Part shown: piece after piece, positions 56,459 to 64,000 of the stretch
How positions within the stretch are numbered: position 1 is the stretch's first letter
Layout: the number at the start of each line of letters is the position of its first letter
NCBI GenBank assembly: GCA_003550325.1
Contig: QKWP01001089.1
Location: 3,049-67,048 of the forward strand
Direction of reading: 5' to 3'
From: Gigaspora rosea
Lineage: Eukaryota > Glomeromycota > Glomeromycetes > Diversisporales > Gigasporaceae
DNA length: 64,000 bases
Program-made: the position numbers and the translations under genes
Notes under the pieces: generated by a model
What the model saw: only the letters and a program-made list of their open reading frames with translations
Told to the model about the DNA's origin: nothing
The model's database searches: none

Positions 56459-59277
56459 TTTTTTTTGCTTAAATTTTATTCAACTTTTAATTTTTTAAAA
56501 TAATAGACCAACACACAAATATCAATAAAGATAATGACTCCATTTTTAACATTTTAAATGAGATAATTTAATCGTTAAAACCAATGAATATGTAGTATAC
56601 CTTATTTTATTTTATGTAATGAAATGGAATCGACAATTTTAGATCAAATAATCCCAAAAGATTTAAGGGTAACTTTTATTTCAATCTTTGACTGGCTAAT
56701 TTTTTTATAGTTGTTTACTGTTATATTTTTAAAAAGCTTACAAATTTAAAATTGTTGGTATAACTATATAACTGATAAAAGTGTATATATATGCTATGCG
56801 TATCCTTTGAAAAATAAGTAAGACAATATGTAAATTCTAATTCTGAAAATTTCATAAAATAGTGAAAACAATCTATATGTCAAATTAAAAGAAATTTAAA
56901 TTAGTTAATTCTTTTATAATACAATTAAAAATGATTGATGCAAATTTAAATAATTAATTCACAAAAAATAATAAAATATTCAATGTCTTTTCGATTTTGA
57001 TGTTGATGATATTTCCTTTAATCTATTTATCACCCTTTTAAATCCATTATTTTTTCCTTTCGATATTTTTGTGTCACCGATTTTATCTTGATAACAACGT
57101 GCAAATTTATTTTCTAAAGTGGAATCTCACGAAAGCCGGTATTTCATAATGTTTAGATACATTTTTCTTATAACTAAATTATTACATGCAGACATATATT
57201 CCATATGAAATTCAGATTCCATTTGCATGAAAACGATAAGATAATTCGAATAATGCAATTTATGATAATTAAAATTAGATTTGTTTAATAGATCTTGGAG
57301 CTAACAATTTTAATTAAAACAAAAGATTATTATTCTATAGTTCATTTTAAACCAACCAATTGGTCTTAAATCTAATGTTATATAAATTCATTGATATATT
57401 TTTGAAATGTTTAACAAATTAAAATGTGATTAAATAAATATTTTATAAAAATTGCCAAAATTTTCTTTGTTAAAAAAAATAAGCCGCTTAATAGCGCTAA
57501 TAATACATATTAAAATACAAAATTTTTGTCAAAATTTTTTCTTAGTATTTTAATATTTTATAATTTAATCTTATAAATAAATATATTTGTACCGGTAATA
57601 ATAAAATGCTGTATTAGAAATATGTCTGCAACAATTTAATACTAATAAAGTTAACAATATATAACTAATATATTAGGTAGTTGATAGTGCTGATAATGAT
57701 GCAATTTTTAATAAATTATTAAAATAACTAATTTAGTGTCAATTGCTTATATTTGGCCAATTAAATTTCAAAATTTTGTAAAGTAAGTCAAAAGCGGACT
57801 CTAGATATTTTCTTTAAAATTTTCATAATGTTTAAAAAAAATACAAAGCTTCGCAAATTTAAATTAGAATACGTAATTGTGTTCATTAAGTTTTAATTAA
57901 TCATATTGATATGGCAAGAATATTCAAATTCATTGACTTGTGAATTGATGACATCATCTTGATATCGAATTGAAATCATTATTTGGATAATGTAAGCTAA
58001 GTTCAATATCCATCATTAATCCGTGTTAAGAAAAAACTATTAGGGGGTAAGGAAATATTACTTTGTCTTTATATGAATATTTTTAATCAATATGGGAAAT
58101 GCTTTTACTACCGGTTTTATCTTGTATGAAAGTCTTATTGGAAACGCATAATCTTAAATTAATAACCATTATAATTCTCTCTGTAGAAGGGGTTAGAGAA
58201 GTATGAAATATTTCATGCACATAAAAAAGCTTAAGCAATATATAGTCGAAAAGCATAAGTGCGTTTAGTCATGTGATTGGATGATTTCCATTCAACCAAA
58301 AGAAAAGACTTTAGGTCTGCAAATACATTGAATTAGTAATTTAAAATAACGTAATTGGTAATTTTAATTAAAAAGTTGGTAATTTTAAGTAATTTGAACT
58401 GAAACGATATACCCCAATAATATTGGCAAGATTACGCGAGATTTCATCATAATTGTAGAGTGAGAAGCAGCATCAGCAGAAGATTTGCCACCGCTCTAAG
58501 TAGGCCAGCTATTATATGAAGAAGTGGCGGAATCTGGATATTACCGTACGAAGTGGAAGTTTTGAGTCTAGAAATTGCAAGTCGAATGAATTAGAATTTC
58601 AATGAGTGAAAGAATGCAAAAATTAATGATTCTCAACAATCCTTTTTATATTAATGGATTTTCGATGTATTTTCGATTACGCTATGTAAGTTTGTGATTT
58701 GACTAATTACTTCTCAGATCGATCTCTAGTTGCTTATAATCAAAGCAGGGGTTAGAGCACGTGGTGTATAACTTATGACAAATTCTTCCTATCTTTTCAA
58801 TCTATAGACCTCGTCAACATGCATTGTACTTTACAAAATTTTGGAATTTTAAAATGTGCAATTATTATTCAAATATAAATTATTGACAATAATTCATTAT
58901 AAAAGTACTTCATTATCAGCACTATTAACTGCCTAGTAGATTATTTAAATATTGCAAATTTTAATCTTTATTTGATAAAATTATTGCAAAAATATTGATA
59001 ATATTAGCACTTTATTATTACAAATATATTTATAAGATTTTATTAAAATAATAAAATACTAAAGAAAATATCCATTTTGGCAAAAATTTTGTGGTGGCTT
59101 ATTTTTAGCAAATCAAATTTTTGTCTCGTGTTGTATTCCTGTCGATATGTATATAATTGTAAAATGCTGTACATACGCACATAAGTAGCACAACTGTACT
59201 GTCATACAGTGTGCTATTTTCATCTTAAATAGTCGATACTGTACTCTACGTTACAATTTTATTTTAGATTCTGTAAG
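56459..59277 (+). repeat. Array 3' block of copy 8 and upstream block of copy 9
   Basis: The first part (to about 57655) copies the block after copy 5 nearly base for base, including TTAAATTTTATTCAACTTTT. The second part copies the DNA before copy 8. No gene. Confidence 0.85.
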
Positions 59278-60816
59278 ATGACAACGAAAATTATCGAAAA
59301 ACTTTTAAATGATTATATTGAACTTCTTAACGATGAAGAAGATTTTAATGTAATTATTAATGTTGGAAAAATTCCAGATGTGAAAACTTTTAAAACACAT
59401 TCCGTTATTTTGAGATATCGATCTTTATACTTTCGTAATGAATTAGTGAACATTAATAAAGATGATAATAATATTAAAACGATTAATTTAAATCATGTGT
59501 CTATTCAGCAATTTGATATTATTATCAAGTAAGTTATTGAATTTTTTTGATATATAATGTGTTGTATTGAATTTTAAATTATTAACATTATTAATTTAAT
59601 TTAATATAAAGATATATTTATGGGGAATCATTTTATTAGATAATCTTGATGTGTCATTTATTTTTGAGCTCATGCTTATTGCTTGCGAGTTTTGTCTTGG
59701 AGAATTGGCTAAATATATTGAAGATTATTTAATTGAGACAAAGGCTCATTGGCGCCGTTTACACTTTGCTCATGTTTATCAAGAAAGTTTCAAAAGTAAT
59801 CCCCTTAAAGAGTTACAAAAATGGTGCAATGACATTGTGGTTAAATACCCGGATAAGATCTTTGACTCTGAAGATTTTACATTACTTCATGAAAACGCAT
59901 TAGTATCACTTGTTGGGAGAGATGATTTACAAATGGAAGAAATAAAGATTTGGAATTATGTTATTAAATGGGGAATTGCTCAAAATCCAGACTTGCTTTC
60001 TGATTATAAAGATTGGACTCACGAAAATTTTCTATCTTTGAAGACTACTTTACAAAACTGCCTACCTCTAATTAGATACTTTCATATATCTGGCGATGAT
60101 ATTTATGAATATGTACATCCATATAAACAAATTCTTGAAAAGGCCCTTTGGAAAGATGTAAAGATGCGATTTATTTCTCCAAATAAATAAGTATCTTCAA
60201 AAATTCTTCCACCGCGTACTATTTTGACACAAAAATTACCAATACGAACAACTGAACCATTTTCAAAAGTTATTAATGAAGTGCATGCAGCTGAAATCGC
60301 TTCATGGATTGATAAAAGGGAAGATAAATATTCTACGGAAAATAATCCATATGAGTTTAAGTTGCTTCTTCGTGGAAGTAGAGACGGTTTTACTAATGAT
60401 ACATTCTGGAATTTATGTGATAAACAGACAAATGTTATTGTTGTCATGAAAGTTAAAGGCACTGACGAAATTCTTGGTGGATATAATTGTATTGGATGGG
60501 AAAACCCAAATTCAAGCTTTACACTAAAACGTTGTAATGATAGCTTTATTTTTTCATTGAAAATGGTACTATCCAAAATTCTATTTTAAGTCGTGTAAAA
60601 GATCCAACTAAAAAAGTTATTTTTAATTATTCTAACCGCGGGGCATGTTTTTCTTTGAGTTTATATATGAAAAATGATTTTAATCAAGACAAGGGATGCT
60701 ATTATAATATCAATAATATTATATATGAAAATCCAATTAGAGACTCATTGTTGTATGATTCATTGTTTTCTGTAGAGGAGTATGAAATATTTCAGATTCA
60801 TAAAAAGTCTTTATAG
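59278..60816 (+). pseudogene. BTB-BACK-TLDc gene, copy 9 (broken)
   Basis: Exon 1 59278-59528 is open and differs from copy 8 by a single synonymous base. The exon 2 start has four Gs in TTTATGGGGAATC, shifting the frame at once. TAA replaces a Ser codon at 60188-60190, one A is missing in TCATTGAAAATGG near 60562, and several codons are lost near the C terminus (SLYDSLFSVEEYE). Residues such as FCLGELAKYIEDYL differ from all other copies, so exon 2 has a separate history from exon 1. Confidence 0.9.
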
Positions 60817-60889
60817 ATATTTATGCTTAAGTTTGTTTAACTTTTTATTTTTTAAAATAATAGTTTAGTTCAAATATCAATAAAGACGA

Positions 60890-61045
60890 CGACACTGCCT
60901 GAAGTTATAACTACAGGTGCCTGAAATAGCTCCTGATATTAGATCATTTTGCACGCGTTAGCAGGTAATTTTAGGCAAGTGTAACTTCAAGTGATTGAAG
61001 TTGCAACTTCAAGCAAATGCTAACTTTAGGCACGACAACTCCGTT
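60890..61045. mobile_element. Small inverted-repeat insert after copy 9 (candidate)
   Basis: Starts near GACACTGCCTGAAGTTATAA and ends TTTAGGCACGACAACTCC. The complement of the right end, GTCGTGCCTAAAGTTAGC, resembles the left end. An inner palindrome (ACTTCAAGTGATTGAAGT) is also present. Other units run straight from AATAAAGATAATGACTCC here. The class is not certain. Confidence 0.5.
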
Positions 61046-63929
61046 TAAAATTTTTCAATAATTTAATCGTAAAACCTATGAATATAGAAGGCACCTTATT
61101 TTTTATTGTACGTAATAAGATGGGATCGATAATTTGAGAACAACATAATTATGAAATAATCAGAGGTACATTATTACTCTAATAATTCAATCTTTAACTG
61201 AATAATTGTTTCAGCATAGTTGTTTAGAAACCTTACAAATTTAAAAAATATTTAAAAAATGATAGTATAACTATATAACCGATAAAACTATTGCCTTCCC
61301 ATATGTTTATATATGTTATGCAAAAGAAATACTTTTTATTGATGACCTAATTTTATTAGTTTAATTCTTTTTATAATACAATAAAAAATGAATGATGCAA
61401 ATTTAAATAAATAATTCACAATAAGTTAATAAAAATATTCATTGCATTTTCTGTTTTGATGTTGATTATGACATTTTCTTTTAATCTATTTAATGACTCT
61501 TTAATTTCTGTTATCTTTTTGACATTTATAATTTTGTTTCACCAATTCGATCTTGATAACAACGTACAAGATTTTATTACCCAAGTGGAATCTCATAATC
61601 AGCAGGCATTACATAAACATTTTCGTAACATATACCTAGATTATTACTTGCAGACATGCATCTTATTTATTGATGTGAAAATTCTTATTTTATTCAGATT
61701 TCATGAGCATTATGTGCGTGCGGGATTCGGAAAATTATTTTTCTGGATATTTCTGAGTTTTTACCCAATTTTAGCCCGCTTATGGTGGCTTAACTTCGTA
61801 CAAAAATCATACCTATGCTATGCGCATTACAACGTTACACACCAAAAGGTTCTTTAATATTCAAGTTTAATATATTTATACCAGTTCCATTCAAATAGCA
61901 AAACCTAAAGCATTCATCAATCTTGCACGGTCATTCTTTATTTTAACATAATTCAATAGCTTTTGCAAGATTTCATCAACTCTATATCACATCTAAAATC
62001 TTCTCCATGATAAAAAATCAGCGATTAAATTATTTTTAAAATAATCTTGTACCAATCCTTATAAAGTAAAAAATTCCAAAGATATTATAAATTTGAATCG
62101 GAATTCGTATTTATGTTATTAAATTTCAATCGATCAAATATGTTTCTGCTTTGTCTGTGATGTTCAGTTATTTTTTAGAAATTTGAACAAATGTTTTCCA
62201 ATATTTTTTGATTTGATTAAAATATTCCACAATTCATTGGCGTCTTCATATCGATTCGAAATATCATTATTTAATGGTTTATATGAGTTAAAAATTCATT
62301 AAACAAACTTCAATATTTAGTTGAGAGAAAAGTGTATTTTGAAGAAGGGAAATACAACTTGATCATTTTATCAACGTCTTAATCTGTATGGAAATCTTTT
62401 CTATGATTTAATAATACCGGCTTTATCAGATAAAAACGCGTCGTCTTATATTTATAACCGTTCATATTTCTTTGTAGAAAGATATGAAACATTTCAACTA
62501 ATTTTTGCAAATTTTAAAATTCAAAATTTTGTAAAGTATGTAAGCAATAAATTATGTAAGTTATGCAATTTGAAATAAATATTTAAATGCTTTTGGGAAT
62601 TCAGGAAATTGCGTAATGAAAACAATCTACATGCAAATTAAAAAGCACTAATTTTAAGAAGTTCATTCTATTAATAATATAATAAAATGATTGATGTAAT
62701 TTAAATAATAAATTAAATGAAAATTTCTAATTATTTGATACTGTAGTCTTCGAAAAAGTAATTAATATTCTAGGTTTTGATATTTATAAATTCCATTATC
62801 TTCTGTTTTTTGATGCCAAAAATATTGCTATTTGATTATTTTTTTTGTTTCACCAATTCTATCATAATAATAATGTGCAGATTATATTCCCAAGTGGAAT
62901 CTCATAGTCAACAGGTATTCAAAATGATTAAATGTGTTTTCCCTATCTTTTCAATTCCTAAACATTTATCGTAACATATACCTAGATTGTTATATACATC
63001 TTATGTATTAATGTGTAAATTCTTATTTTATTTAGCTTTATGAGCATTACGTGTATGTGGGATATTTCGGAATATTTCAGCAGCTTTATGGTGGCTTATC
63101 TTCAGTATTAAAAACCATGCCTATGTTACTTGCATTACACATCGTTAATTTTATGCCATGATTCTTTAAGATTCACGTTTAATAATATTTATACCAGTTC
63201 CATTCAAATAACAAAAATCTAAAACATTTATCGATCTTATACGGTCACTCTTTATTTTAATATAATTCAATAGCTTTTGCAAGATTTCATCAACACCATG
63301 TCACACCTAAAACATTCTCAATGATAAAAAAACAGCGAATAAATTATATTTTTAAAAATAAATCAGATGTTGCTCATGACTTTTTTTGTACCAAATCTCA
63401 TAAAGTAGAAAAATTCAAGAAACTAGTGATATTTGAATAGAGATTCATATTTATGTTATGAAATTTCAATCGATCAAATATATTTCTGCATAGTCTGTGA
63501 TATTCAATTATTTTTTAGAAATTTAAACAATGTTTTTCAATATTTTTTATTTGACTGAAATATTCAACAATTCATTTGCATTTTCATATCGATTCGAAAT
63601 ATCTTTATTTTTAATGGTTTATCTTAGTTAAAAATTCATTAACGCAACTTCATATCTAGTTGGAAAAAAAGTGTGTTTGAAGAAGTGAAATATAACTTGG
63701 TCTTTACTACAATCTAATAATACCATCTTCATCCAATTAGAAACGCATCATCTTAATATGAAATATTTCAAATTAATAAAGGTTAATAAAAATCGCAAAT
63801 TCCTAAAAACGTCAAGCAAGTTAAGTTGTACATAACACGTATTATCATACTGTACTGTAAATATTTAATTAATTTATACTGTAATGACATTTATTTATCG
63901 TCATTTTACTATTACAACAAAAATTAATG
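61046..63929 (+). repeat. Two diverged tandem copies of the array 3' block without a gene
   Basis: 61370-62520 and 62680-63790 repeat the same order: the AATAAAAAATGAATGATGCAA word, a TTTCACCAATTC word, CAAGTGGAATCTCATA, CATATACCTAGATT, TAATATATTTATACCAGTTC, GCAAGATTTCATCAAC, TTTCAATCGATCAAATATG. They differ at many positions, so this is an old duplication of flank only. A 133-codon frame (61456-61854) and a 65-codon frame (62777-62971) cross it but match the non-coding blocks of other units and are not called as genes. Confidence 0.7.
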
Positions 63930-64000
63930 TAATCTTTCAAATAATTATATTCAACTTCTTAATTAAGAAGAAGAATACAATGTATCATTAATGTTGGAAA
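63930..64000 (+). pseudogene. Start of a decayed BTB-TLDc gene, copy 10 (runs off the window)
   Basis: TTCAACTTCTTAATTAAGAA and ATCATTAATGTTGGAAA match the beginning of exon 1 (copy 1: GAACTTCTTAACGATGAAGA). The normal ATG context is lost. The preceding 80 bases match those before copy 2, so this is the same older subfamily. The rest lies outside the window. Confidence 0.7.

Noticed and set aside
61456-61854. A 133-aa membrane protein downstream of copy 9
   Set aside because: The same DNA is present as broken, non-coding flank in other units, so the open frame is chance.

Overview
Organism. The window is very AT-rich eukaryotic DNA. Its only host-type genes are copies of one BTB-BACK-TLDc protein with a single short GT-AG intron of about 80 bases. 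Large AT-rich, transposon-filled arrays of BTB/TLDc genes are typical of arbuscular mycorrhizal fungi (Glomeromycotina, for example Rhizophagus and relatives). That assignment is inference from family knowledge, not proven by the sequence.

Layout. The backbone is a direct tandem array with a unit of about 4.4 kb: roughly 1 kb of conserved upstream DNA, the two-exon gene of about 1.54 kb, and roughly 1.8 kb of conserved downstream DNA. Gene copies lie at 1049-2588 (copy 1), 5371-7655 (copy 2), 21389-22941 (copy 3), 32501-33859 (copy 4), 37264-38823 (copy 5), 44932-46498 (copy 6), 49609-52101 (copy 7), 54902-56458 (copy 8), 59278-60816 (copy 9) and 63930 to the window edge (copy 10). A unit at about 41660 has lost its gene except the last codons. 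Only copy 1 reads through intact (485 aa). Copies 2 and 10, at the two ends, are an older and more decayed subfamily. Copies 5, 8 and 9 and their flanks are mosaics of nearly identical blocks, the mark of recent unequal exchange or gene conversion.

Mobile DNA. Almost everything else was inserted into the array. 4.2-5.0 kb: a SINE-like element with a tRNA-like head. 6.58-7.49 kb: a 909-bp MULE-like element with a 10-bp target duplication. 7.9-8.4 kb: a Helitron remnant. 8.7-19.7 kb: a broken Ty3/gypsy LTR retrotransposon that itself carries nested foldback elements and a mariner-type MITE. 23.8-24.4 kb: a solo-LTR-like insert. 24.6-25.2 kb: a MITE. 25.5-32.0 kb: a foldback element (hAT-like ends) whose right target duplication was split by a complete 5.7-kb hAT transposon with a 664-aa transposase. 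34.0 kb: a second mariner-type MITE. 35.9 kb: a foldback with iterated ends. 40.7 kb: a 5'-truncated LINE with a perfect 10-bp target duplication. 42.05-44.1 kb: a decayed Helitron helicase. 47.8 kb: a small foldback. 50.23-51.16 kb: a Helentron-like non-autonomous element inside gene copy 7.

How the parts relate. No pathway or operon is encoded. The window shows a gene family growing by tandem duplication, homogenising by exchange, and being broken by point changes, slippage and transposon traffic. Two themes stand out. First, several hAT-type elements have long terminal inverted repeats built from a short iterated word that differs between families. Second, target duplications allow the order of nested insertions to be read. 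All similarity and identity statements were made by eye from the sequence; no alignment or search was run.
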